Part shown: piece by piece, positions 6,434 through 12,535 of the stretch
Layout: each line of letters begins with the position of its first letter
Position numbering within the stretch: position 1 is the stretch's first letter
NCBI GenBank assembly: GCA_003248845.1
Contig: QFPD01000018.1
Coordinates: 1-12,535, forward strand
Direction: 5' to 3'
Source: Microbacterium sp.
GTDB lineage: Bacteria > Actinomycetota > Actinomycetes > Actinomycetales > Microbacteriaceae
DNA: 12,535 nt
The notes under the pieces: model-generated
What the model saw: the letters and a program-made list of their open reading frames with translations, nothing else
What the model was told of the DNA's origin: nothing
The model's database searches: none
Program-made: the position numbers and the translations under genes

Positions 6434-7386
6434 CGACGCGCGCGATGACGGCAGCCCCGCTGCGGCTCGGCACGCGGGCGAGCCTGCTCGCGACGACGCA
6501 GTCGGGCCTTGTCGCCGACGCGCTGCGGGTTGCCACGGGACGAGAAGTGGAGCTCGTCCGGATCACGACCGACGGCGACGTCCTGACGGGACCGCTCGCC
6601 CAGCTCGGCGGCACGGGTGTGTTCGTCGCGGCGCTGCGCGACGCCCTGCTTCGCGGCGAGTGCGACCTCGTCGTGCACTCCATGAAGGATCTGCCGACGG
6701 GCGGCGTCGCGGGGCTCCAGATCGGCGCGGTGCCGCCGCGCGCTTCGGTGCGCGACGTCCTGTGCGGCCGCGACGGTCTCGCGCTCGCCGACCTCCCGCA
6801 GGGCGCGGTCGTCGGGTCGGGCTCCCCGCGGCGCGTCGCCCAGCTGCTGCGCGCGCGACCCGATCTCGAGGTCCGCGGCATCCGTGGCAATGTCGACACG
6901 CGGCTGCGCAAAGTCGACGACGGCGAGTTCGACGCCATCGTGCTCGCCGAGGCCGGACTCTCGCGCATCGGACGCACCGACCGCATCACCGACATTTTCG
7001 ACGCGAACCGGTGGCCGGCATCGGCGGGTCAGGGCGCGCTCGCCGTCGAGGTGCGCACCGGCGACGCCGTCGCGCCGCTGGTCGCACTGCTGTCGGACGC
7101 GGATGCCGAGGCGACGGCGCTTCTCGAGCGCGCCGTGCTCCGCCGACTCGAGGCGGGCTGCGCGGCGCCCGTCGGCATCACGGCGGTGGTTTCGGGCGAT
7201 GACGTCTCGCTCGTCGCCGAGGTGTACGCGCTCGACGGGACGCGCGCCGTGCGCATGGAGCGCACGTTCGCGCGCGCCGCCGTCGCGGGCTCGGACGGGC
7301 GGAAGGATGCCGCGGAGGGCGTTGTGCGGGAGCTTCTCGATGCCGGGGCCGGTGACCTTGCCGACCTCGCGGGGAGTGGACGATGA
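6430..7386 (+). CDS. hemC: Porphobilinogen deaminase (hydroxymethylbilane synthase) HemC
   Basis: HemC polymerises four porphobilinogens into the linear tetrapyrrole hydroxymethylbilane. From GTG 6430 the product has 318 residues, a normal size. Motifs are LRLGTRASLLA (11-21), HSMKDLPTG (83-91) with catalytic Asp87, GSGSPRR (129-135), IRGNVDTRLRK (151-161), and EAGCAAPVG (241-249) with Cys244, which carries the covalent dipyrromethane cofactor. GTG 6430 overlaps the cpfC stop (GTGA) and fits the coupling pattern of the operon. ATG 6445, five codons downstream, is the alternative; neither has a strong ribosome site. The stop overlaps the hemD start (ATGA 7383-7386). HemC and HemD act in sequence on an unstable intermediate, so adjacency is functionally sensible. 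Confidence 0.96.
   Translation: MTTRAMTAAPLRLGTRASLLATTQSGLVADALRVATGREVELVRITTDGDVLTGPLAQLGGTGVFVAALRDALLRGECDLVVHSMKDLPTGGVAGLQIGAVPPRASVRDVLCGRDGLALADLPQGAVVGSGSPRRVAQLLRARPDLEVRGIRGNVDTRLRKVDDGEFDAIVLAEAGLSRIGRTDRITDIFDANRWPASAGQGALAVEVRTGDAVAPLVALLSDADAEATALLERAVLRRLEAGCAAPVGITAVVSGDDVSLVAEVYALDGTRAVRMERTFARAAVAGSDGRKDAAEGVVRELLDAGAGDLADLAGSGR
7371..7376 (+). promoter_or_regulatory. Ribosome binding site of hemD
   Basis: GGGGAG, 6 nt before ATG 7383. It supports the start upstream of the 21-bp repeats, so they are read as protein. Confidence 0.55.
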
Positions 7387-8294
7387 CCGCGAGTGCACCG
7401 TCGGGGGACACGAGTGCACCCTGGGGGGAAACGAGTGCACCCTCGGGGGGATTGCGCGGAGCGCGCGTGCTCGTGCCCCGCGGCGGCGCGTGGGGTGCTC
7501 GTGTCGCCACGGCGATCGCCGCGCGCGCAGGCGAGCCGATCGTCGCGCCGCTCATCGCGTCGGCTCCGCCGCGTGACGAGGCCGCCCGCGACCGGGCGTT
7601 CGCCGCGCTGGCGGCGGGGGAGTACAGCTGGCTCTTCGTGACGAGCGCCGCGAGCGTGGAGCAGCTGGTGGCGCACGACGTCACGATCCCGACAGGCACG
7701 CGCGTCGCAGCGGTCGGCCCCGCGACGGCGCGTGCGGCGCGACACGCCGGCTACGACGTCGCGTTCGTGCCCGCGGGACACTCGTCCGCGAGCGCGCTCG
7801 CCCTGCAGTGGTCCGCCGTGCATGCGCCGAACGAAGCCGGGCGATCGATCGTCGTGCGGTCGGATCTCGCAACGGCGACGGTCAGCGACGAACTCCAGCT
7901 CCGCGGTTTCGCCGTCGACGTCTGCATCGCCTACCGCACGGTCGGCGTCGACCTCGATCCCGCGATCGCTGCGGCCCTGCGGGCTGCGGATCCCGACGTC
8001 GATGCACCGGCCGCCGTCGACGTCGTGCTCCTCACCTCGCTGAGTGTCGCACGCGAGCTGCGCCGTCAGGTCGGGGCGCTCCCCAGGCGCGTGCGGGTAG
8101 CCTCGATCGGGCCGGGGACGACGCGCGACGCCGAACGCCTCGGCTTCAGCGTCACGCACACCGCCCGCACGCAGAGCATCGACGCCCTCGTCGCCGAACT
8201 CGACAGCCCCGATGCCGGCACCGCCTCAGGTCTTGACGCTCCGCACGACGTTCCACCGACCCGCCCCGATCACGACCGGGAGGACACCCCATGA
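7383..8294 (+). CDS. hemD: Uroporphyrinogen III synthase HemD with repeat-encoded N-terminus
   Basis: HemD inverts ring D of hydroxymethylbilane and closes it to uroporphyrinogen III. The family is poorly conserved. Here the fold runs from about residue 24 (LRGARVLVPRGGAWG) to about 270, with FVTSAASVEQL near residue 81, AAVGPATARAARHAGY in the first domain, VLLTSLSVARELRRQ in the second and IGPGTTRDAERLGF late; position between hemC and hemB supports the call. The 303-residue length exceeds the usual 250-270. Residues 4-22 are three near-copies of a seven-residue unit (SAPSGDT, SAPWGET, SAPSGG) from a 21-bp DNA repeat, and the last 30 residues are an acidic, Pro-rich tail. ATG 7383 has GGGGAG 6 nt upstream and overlaps the hemC stop, so the repeat is likely translated. 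GTG 7467 (GGAG 5 nt upstream) would exclude it. Confidence 0.93.
   Translation: MTASAPSGDTSAPWGETSAPSGGLRGARVLVPRGGAWGARVATAIAARAGEPIVAPLIASAPPRDEAARDRAFAALAAGEYSWLFVTSAASVEQLVAHDVTIPTGTRVAAVGPATARAARHAGYDVAFVPAGHSSASALALQWSAVHAPNEAGRSIVVRSDLATATVSDELQLRGFAVDVCIAYRTVGVDLDPAIAAALRAADPDVDAPAAVDVVLLTSLSVARELRRQVGALPRRVRVASIGPGTTRDAERLGFSVTHTARTQSIDALVAELDSPDAGTASGLDAPHDVPPTRPDHDREDTP
7391..7453 (+). repeat. Three tandem 21-bp direct repeats inside the 5' end of hemD
   Basis: Units begin at 7391, 7412 and 7433, exactly 21 bp apart. Each opens with the nonamer GAGTGCACC (including the palindrome GTGCAC), followed by 2-4 variable bases, a run of five or six G, and a 3-4 base end. Because 21 is a multiple of three, all three units are read in the same frame. 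Spacing equals two helical turns, so the GTGCAC sites face the same side of the DNA. Only three units are present, with no spacers, so this is not a CRISPR array. Confidence 0.9.
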
Positions 8295-9298
8295 CCGCAT
8301 TCCCCACGCGCCGTCCGCGCCGACTGCGCGCGAGCCCAGCGCTCCGCCGCCTCGTCGCCGAGCACGACCTCACGCCGCGCCGGCTCGTCCTGCCCGTCTT
8401 CGTCAAGGAGGGCATCGACGCCGCGCAGCCGATCGCGAGCATGCCCGGAGTCGCGCAGCACCCGCTCGACGCCGTTCCCGCACTCGTCGACGAGGCCGTC
8501 GCGGCTGGCATCGGCGGCATCATGCTGTTCGGCATCCCCGCCGATCGTGATGCCATCGGCAGCGGAGCGACCGACCCGGACGGCATCCTGAACCGCGCCA
8601 TCGCCGTTGCGGCGACGGCCGCCGCGGGGCGTCTCACCGTGCAGGCCGACCTGTGCCTCGACGAATTCACCGACCACGGCCACTGCGGCGTCCTCGCCGC
8701 CGACGGATCGGTCGACAACGACGCGACGCTCGAGGTCTACGCGCGCATGGCCGTGGCCCAGGCCGAGGCGGGCGCGGACGTCCTCGGCCTGTCCGGCATG
8801 ATGGACAGCCAGGTCGCGGCCTGCCGCGCCGCGCTGGATGCCGCGGGGTACGGCACCACCCGCAGCGACGTCGTCCTGCTCGCGTACTCCGCGAAGTACG
8901 CCTCGGCGTTCTACGGCCCGTTCCGCGACGCCGTCGAGTCGACGCTGCAGGGTGACCGCCGCACCTATCAGCTCGACCCCGGCAACGGGCGCGAGGGCGT
9001 GCAGGAGGCGCTGATCGACATCGACGAAGGCGCCGACATCGTGATGGTCAAGCCGGCCGGACCGTACCTCGACGTGCTCGCCGAGGTCGCGGCCGTCTCG
9101 ACCGTGCCCGTGTGGGCGTACCAGGTGTCCGGCGAGTACGCGATGATCGAGCACGCGGCATCCGCCGGCCTCATCGATCGCGAGCGTGCGATCGGCGAGT
9201 CGCTCCTCGGTATCCGTCGGGCGGGCGCGGAGGCGATCCTCACGTACTGGGCGCTCGAGGTCGCCGGGTGGCTGCGCGACGGGAAGGTGCTCGCATGA
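8291..9298 (+). CDS. hemB: Delta-aminolevulinic acid dehydratase (porphobilinogen synthase) HemB
   Basis: HemB condenses two 5-aminolevulinates to porphobilinogen, the first pyrrole, in a homo-octamer. The 335-residue length is normal. The two Schiff-base lysines are Lys202 in [17 protein letters not shown] and Lys254 in [12 protein letters not shown]. The metal loop reads [13 protein letters not shown] (121-133): Cys122 and Cys132 are kept, but the middle ligand of the zinc triad is Asp124, a mixed form between the zinc (C-C-C) and magnesium (Asp-rich) classes. LSGMMDSQV (167-175) replaces the commoner PSDMMDGRV. ATG 8291 has GGGAGG at 8278-8283, 7 nt upstream, and overlaps the hemD stop; its own stop overlaps hemL (ATGA). 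Metal dependence cannot be decided from sequence. Confidence 0.97.
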   Translation: MTAFPTRRPRRLRASPALRRLVAEHDLTPRRLVLPVFVKEGIDAAQPIASMPGVAQHPLDAVPALVDEAVAAGIGGIMLFGIPADRDAIGSGATDPDGILNRAIAVAATAAAGRLTVQADLCLDEFTDHGHCGVLAADGSVDNDATLEVYARMAVAQAEAGADVLGLSGMMDSQVAACRAALDAAGYGTTRSDVVLLAYSAKYASAFYGPFRDAVESTLQGDRRTYQLDPGNGREGVQEALIDIDEGADIVMVKPAGPYLDVLAEVAAVSTVPVWAYQVSGEYAMIEHAASAGLIDRERAIGESLLGIRRAGAEAILTYWALEVAGWLRDGKVLA

Positions 9299-10599
9299 CG
9301 ACCAACGAGGAGCTCTTCACCCGTGCGCAGGCCGTGATCCCGGGTGGCGTCGATTCGCCCGTGCGCGCCTATGGGTCGGTCGGCGGGACGCCGCGGTTCC
9401 TCACGAGCGCCTCCGGCGCGTACGTCACGGATGCCGAAGGCCGCCGCTACATCGACCTCGTCGCCAGCTGGGGTCCGGCGCTCCTCGGGCACGCCCACCC
9501 GGAGGTCGTGGAAGCCGTCGTCCGCGCCGCCGCGCGCGGACTGTCCTTCGGTGCGCCGACGCCCGCCGAGGCCGAGCTCGTCGAGGAGATCGTGCGCCGC
9601 GTGCCCGCGGTCCGGAAGGCGCGCCTCGTCTCCACCGGCACCGAGGCGACGATGACCGCGATCCGGCTCGCCCGCGGAGCGACGGGTCGCGACCTGCTCG
9701 TGAAGTTCGCGGGGCACTACCACGGCCATTCCGACGGACTGCTCGCCGCGGCCGGATCGGGACTCGCCACCTACGCGCTGCCGGGATCGGCGGGTGTTCC
9801 CGAGGCGATCGCCGCGCAGACCCTCGTCGTGCCGTACAACGATCGCGCGGCCCTCGAGCAGGTCTTCGCGGCGCACACGGGGCGCATCGCCGCCGTCATC
9901 ACCGAGGCGGCGGCGGCGAACATGGGCGTCGTGGCCCCGGCATCCGGATTCACGAGCTTCCTCGCGGACCTCTGCCGACGTGAGGGCGCGCTCCTGATCA
10001 GCGACGAAGTGCTCACGGGCTTCCGTGCCGCGGCGGGCGGATATGCGCAGGTGCTCGCCGAGGCGGGGGAAGTCGTCACCCCCGACCTCGTGACGTTCGG
10101 CAAGGTGATCGGCGGCGGCCTTCCCGTCGCCGCGGTCGGCGGTCGTGCGGACATCTTGGATCTTCTCGCCCCGACCGGTCCCGTGTATCAGGCCGGCACG
10201 CTCAGCGGGAACCCGGTCGCCGTGGCGGCGGGGCTTGCGACTCTCCGCCTGGCCGACGACGCCGTGTATGCGCGGCTGACGGCGGCATCCGATGTCCTCT
10301 CCGCCGCCGTCGGCGCCGCACTCGATGCGGCCGGCGTGCCGCATGTGATCCAGCGCGCGGGAACGCTCTTCAGCGTCTTCTTCGGGGCTGAGGTCGCGGC
10401 CGGTGTGCCCGATTACGCGGCGGCGCAGCGGCAGGATTCCGCCGCGTACGGCAGGTTCTTCCACGCGATGCTGGATGCCGGAGTCTCCCTGCCGCCGTCG
10501 GCGTTCGAAGCGTGGTTCGTCACGGCGGCGCACGACGACGATGTGATTGCCCGGATCGCGGACGCGCTCCCCGCGGCCGCGCGCGCCGCGGCCGGCTGA
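9295..10599 (+). CDS. hemL: Glutamate-1-semialdehyde 2,1-aminomutase HemL
   Basis: HemL is a PLP enzyme of the class III aminotransferase fold that converts glutamate-1-semialdehyde, the product of HemA, to 5-aminolevulinate. The 434 residues include [16 protein letters not shown] (16-31), [16 protein letters not shown] (113-128), [13 protein letters not shown] (138-150), SDEVLTGFR (236-244) with PLP-contacting Asp237, [11 protein letters not shown] (267-277) with the Schiff-base Lys270, and [10 protein letters not shown]. At 204-210 EAAAANM replaces the commoner EPVAGNM. ATG 9295 has GAAGG 7 nt upstream and overlaps the hemB stop. It is the last gene of the operon, followed by a GC-rich hairpin and a separate promoter for rsmA. 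HemA and HemL act consecutively but lie at opposite ends of the cluster. Confidence 0.97.
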   Translation: MTTNEELFTRAQAVIPGGVDSPVRAYGSVGGTPRFLTSASGAYVTDAEGRRYIDLVASWGPALLGHAHPEVVEAVVRAAARGLSFGAPTPAEAELVEEIVRRVPAVRKARLVSTGTEATMTAIRLARGATGRDLLVKFAGHYHGHSDGLLAAAGSGLATYALPGSAGVPEAIAAQTLVVPYNDRAALEQVFAAHTGRIAAVITEAAAANMGVVAPASGFTSFLADLCRREGALLISDEVLTGFRAAAGGYAQVLAEAGEVVTPDLVTFGKVIGGGLPVAAVGGRADILDLLAPTGPVYQAGTLSGNPVAVAAGLATLRLADDAVYARLTAASDVLSAAVGAALDAAGVPHVIQRAGTLFSVFFGAEVAAGVPDYAAAQRQDSAAYGRFFHAMLDAGVSLPPSAFEAWFVTAAHDDDVIARIADALPAAARAAAG

Positions 10600-10607
10600 G
10601 GCCGCGG
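10586..10607 (+). terminator. GC-rich hairpin spanning the hemL stop codon, possible terminator
   Basis: CCGCGGCC (10586-10593), a 6-nt loop GGCTGA that contains the hemL stop, and GGCCGCGG (10600-10607) form a perfect 8-bp stem, extendable by a G-U and a C-G pair to 10 bp. No T-tract follows, which is common for actinobacterial terminators. It sits between the heme operon and the rsmA promoter, so termination or mRNA 3'-end protection is plausible. Strong GC bias makes chance stems more likely. Confidence 0.4.
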
Positions 10608-10629
10608 TGGGGTCGGGATCGGCCGCGGA

Positions 10630-10642
10630 TAGGCTGGACGCC
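10630..10642 (+). promoter_or_regulatory. Leaderless-type promoter of rsmA
   Basis: TAGGCT (10630-10635) fits TANNNT and is followed by GGACGCC and then ATG 10643, the same 7-nt gap as at hemA. No Shine-Dalgarno sequence lies before the ATG. No clear -35 is visible. Confidence 0.6.
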
Positions 10643-11488
10643 ATGCCCGTGACCCTCCTCGGCGCCTCCGAGATCCGCGCCCTCGCCGCCGAACTCGACG
10701 TCACCCCGACGAAGAAGCTCGGGCAGAACTTCGTCGTCGACGCGAACACGGTCCGCAAGATCGTGCACGTGGCATCCGTGACGGCCGGCGACCGTGTGGT
10801 CGAGGTCGGGCCGGGCCTCGGATCGCTGACCCTCGCGATCCTCGAGACCGGCGCGACGACGACGGCGGTCGAGATCGACCACCGCCTCGCGGAGCGTCTG
10901 CCCGCCACGGCCGCCGCGCACGGAGTTCCCGCCGGCGCCCTCACGGTCGTCGACGCCGACGCCCTGCGCGTCACGGAGCTTCCGGGCGACCCCACCGTGC
11001 TCGTCGCGAACCTGCCGTACAACGTGAGTGTCCCCGTGCTGCTGCACTTCATGGAGACCTTCCCCGCGATCGAGCGCGGCGTCGTCATGGTGCAGGCCGA
11101 AGTGGGCGAGCGGCTCGCCGCCCCGCCCGGGTCGAAGGTCTACGGCTCGCCGAGCGTGAAAGCCGCGTGGTACGGTCCGTGGCGGCTCGCCGGCACGGTG
11201 TCGCGCCAGGTGTTCTGGCCCGTGCCGAACGTCGACAGCGTGCTCGTCGGCTTCCACCGCGATCCGGAGCCGCGCGGCGATGAGGACCTCCGCCGCCGTA
11301 CCTTCCGTATCCTGGATGCCGCTTTCGGACAGCGCCGCAAGATGCTGCGCCAGGCGCTCTCCGAGGTGCTGGGGGGGTCCGCGGCATCCGCGAGCGCCAT
11401 CCTCGAGAGCGCGGGGGTCGACCCCACGGCGCGCGGCGAGCAGCTGACGATCGACGACTTCGTGGCGATCGCCCGCGCCGCGGGCTGA
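10643..11488 (+). CDS. rsmA: 16S rRNA dimethyladenosine transferase RsmA (KsgA)
   Basis: RsmA dimethylates two adjacent adenines in the 3'-terminal helix 45 of 16S rRNA late in 30S assembly, using S-adenosylmethionine; its loss gives kasugamycin resistance. The 281 residues show KKLGQNFVVD (24-33), the SAM-binding loop VVEVGPGLGSLT (52-63) with Glu77 as the ribose-binding acid, DADAL (104-108), NLPYNVSVPVL (123-133) as the catalytic motif, VMVQAEVGERL (148-158) and FWPVPNVDSVLV (191-202). The ATG at 10643 is chosen over the longer in-frame extension into hemL because homology begins here and a TANNNT box lies 7 nt upstream. A run of seven G at 11371-11377 is a possible slippage site. It is not part of heme synthesis. 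Confidence 0.97.
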   Translation: MPVTLLGASEIRALAAELDVTPTKKLGQNFVVDANTVRKIVHVASVTAGDRVVEVGPGLGSLTLAILETGATTTAVEIDHRLAERLPATAAAHGVPAGALTVVDADALRVTELPGDPTVLVANLPYNVSVPVLLHFMETFPAIERGVVMVQAEVGERLAAPPGSKVYGSPSVKAAWYGPWRLAGTVSRQVFWPVPNVDSVLVGFHRDPEPRGDEDLRRRTFRILDAAFGQRRKMLRQALSEVLGGSAASASAILESAGVDPTARGEQLTIDDFVAIARAAG

Positions 11489-11514
11489 GTCCGGCAGGCG
11501 CGAACGCGTGCGCC
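11471..11514 (+). terminator. Two small hairpins at the end of rsmA, weak terminator candidate
   Basis: GCCCGC-GCC-GCGGGC (11471-11485) ends just before the stop codon, and GGCGC (11497-11501) pairs with GCGCC (11510-11514), with an inner G-U pair. Neither has a T-tract, and both stems are short for such GC-rich DNA. The remainder of the 58-nt gap up to 11546 holds only the next promoter. Confidence 0.2.
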
Positions 11515-11534
11515 CGCTCGTCGGTGCACCTCGC

Positions 11535-11546
11535 TAGCCTGGAGGG
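11535..11546 (+). promoter_or_regulatory. Leaderless-type promoter of the aldo/keto reductase gene
   Basis: TAGCCT (11535-11540) is followed by GGAGGG and the GTG start at 11547. The 6-nt gap fits a leaderless start. GGAGGG touches the start codon and is too close to act as a normal ribosome site. The sequence resembles that before rsmA (shared TAG, G or C, CTGGA). Confidence 0.5.
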
Positions 11547-12535
11547 GTGACCGAGAACGCAGAGCGCTTCCCCCCCACCCGCGGTGGCGACATCCACCGG
11601 CCCTACACCGCCGCCGGCGATCGCTACGACGGCGTCGAGTATCGCCAGGTCGGGTCGAGTGGCCTGTACCTGCCGCCCATCTCGCTGGGACTCTGGTGGA
11701 ACTTCGGCGACAACATCCCGTTCGATAACCAGCGCGCGCTCCTGCGCCACGCATTCGACAGCGGCATCACGCACTTCGACCTCGCGAACAACTACGGCCC
11801 GCCGTACGGAACGGCCGAGACGAACTTCGGTCGCATGATGCGCGAGGACTTCCGTCCCTACCGCGATGAGCTCATCATCTCGTCGAAGGCCGGGTGGGAT
11901 ATGTGGCCGGGGCCCTACGGCACGCTCGGCTCGCGCAAGTACATCCTCGCGAGCGCAGAGCAGTCGCTCCAACGCATGAGCATCGACTACGTCGACATCT
12001 TCTACTCGCACCGCTTCGATCCGGTGACCCCGCTGGAGGAGACGATCGGTGCCCTCGACACCCTCGTGCGCCAGGGCAAGGCGCTCTACGTCGGCATCTC
12101 GTCCTACTCCGCCGAGCGCACCGTCGAGGCGAAGGCCATCGCCCGGTCACTCGGCACGCCGCTCGTCATCCACCAGCCCGCCTACTCGATCCTCAACCGG
12201 TGGGTGGAGGACGGCCTCACCGAGGTGCTGCGTGAAGAGGGCATGGGCGCCATCGCCTTCACCCCGCTCGCCCAGGGCCTGCTGACGGACAAGTACCTCG
12301 GCGACGGCACGGCCGACCGGGCCCAGCAGCGCTCTTCGCTGCCGGGCCGTCAGCTGAGCGACACGGCCCTGTCGGCACTGCGCAGCCTCGACGTCATCGC
12401 GAAGGAGCGCGGGCAGACCCTCGCACAGATGGCACTGCAGTGGGTGCTGCGCGACGGCGTCGTGACGTCGGCCCTGATCGGCGCGTCGCGGCCCGCGCAG
12501 CTCGACGAGAACCTCGCCGCGCTGCAGGGACCCGC
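11547..12535 (+). CDS. Aldo/keto reductase, YghZ/GpR (AKR14) type, C-terminus cut by window edge
   Basis: The frame from GTG 11547 is open to the window end (329 residues); E. coli YghZ has about 346, so little is missing. YghZ-type enzymes are NADPH-dependent reductases of L-glyceraldehyde 3-phosphate that also act on methylglyoxal; the substrate here is inferred. Segments resembling YghZ are LGLWWNFGDN (47-56), HFDLANNYGPP (76-86), IISSKAGWDMWPGPYG (110-125), YVDIFYSHR (148-156), YVGISSYS and FTPLAQGLL. The catalytic tetrad is Asp78, Tyr83, Lys114 and His155. Near the end IGASRPAQLDEN is the NADPH-binding segment. The first 30 residues are variable and contain a run of seven C (11570-11576). 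No later ATG would keep the first strand intact, and the -10 box spacing supports this GTG. Nothing links it to heme synthesis. Confidence 0.93.
   Translation, partial: MTENAERFPPTRGGDIHRPYTAAGDRYDGVEYRQVGSSGLYLPPISLGLWWNFGDNIPFDNQRALLRHAFDSGITHFDLANNYGPPYGTAETNFGRMMREDFRPYRDELIISSKAGWDMWPGPYGTLGSRKYILASAEQSLQRMSIDYVDIFYSHRFDPVTPLEETIGALDTLVRQGKALYVGISSYSAERTVEAKAIARSLGTPLVIHQPAYSILNRWVEDGLTEVLREEGMGAIAFTPLAQGLLTDKYLGDGTADRAQQRSSLPGRQLSDTALSALRSLDVIAKERGQTLAQMALQWVLRDGVVTSALIGASRPAQLDENLAALQGP

Noticed and set aside
7371..7450. G-quadruplex from the G-runs at the start of hemD
   Set aside because: The runs are separated by 15-16 nt, longer than the loops of stable quadruplexes, and only three runs are in register.
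7391..7453. CRISPR array
   Set aside because: Only three degenerate 21-bp units directly abut, without unique spacers, inside a coding frame, and no cas genes are present.
8968..11088. 706-codon minus-strand open frame across hemB, hemL and rsmA
   Set aside because: It crosses three genes with intact catalytic motifs, has no domain-like segment, and its length is explained by G/C third positions.
11547..12535. Aldo/keto reductase as a tenth heme-locus gene
   Set aside because: It is separated from the operon by rsmA, has its own promoter-like box, and matches YghZ-type reductases with no known porphyrin role.

Overview
The window is a high-GC (roughly 70-75%, strong G/C third-position bias) actinobacterial chromosome segment. 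It most resembles Microbacteriaceae (Microbacterium-like). The evidence is an actinobacterial-type coproheme decarboxylase with a distal His, a ferrochelatase with a Cys-rich C-terminal tail, probable leaderless starts with a TANNNT box 6-7 nt before the start codon, and frequent GTG starts. It is core metabolism, not a mobile island: no transposase, integrase, tRNA, rRNA, CRISPR array or phage gene is visible.

Layout. (1) 1-552, minus: 5' part of a LacI-family regulator, cut by the window edge. (2) 549-1853, minus: hemA, whose stop codon overlaps the lacI start (ATGA). (3) 1854-1891: a 38-nt divergent control region with overlapping -10 boxes and an AT-rich imperfect palindrome. (4) 1892-10599, plus: eight heme genes, hemE-cgoX-chdC-cpfC-hemC-hemD-hemB-hemL, in which all seven junctions overlap by 1 or 4 nt, so this should be one translationally coupled operon. 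(5) 10643-11488, plus: rsmA/ksgA with its own leaderless-type promoter after a GC-rich hairpin over the hemL stop codon. (6) 11547-12535, plus: a YghZ/GpR-type aldo/keto reductase, cut by the right edge. No gene-free stretch exceeds 58 nt.

How the genes work together. HemA reduces glutamyl-tRNA to glutamate-1-semialdehyde and HemL isomerises it to 5-aminolevulinate. HemB makes porphobilinogen, HemC hydroxymethylbilane, HemD uroporphyrinogen III and HemE coproporphyrinogen III. CgoX then oxidises this to coproporphyrin III, CpfC inserts iron, and ChdC decarboxylates coproheme to heme b. Every dedicated step from charged tRNA to heme by the coproporphyrin-dependent route is therefore encoded in about 10 kb. 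The committed enzyme HemA diverges from the other eight genes, so the 38-nt spacer is the natural control point.

I see no new biological system. The items most worth checking are the LacI-type gene coupled to hemA together with a LacI-like operator core between hemA and hemE, a 21-bp triple repeat translated as the N-terminus of HemD, and a roughly ten-fold excess of the heptamer GGATGCC/GGCATCC that stops near the end of rsmA.
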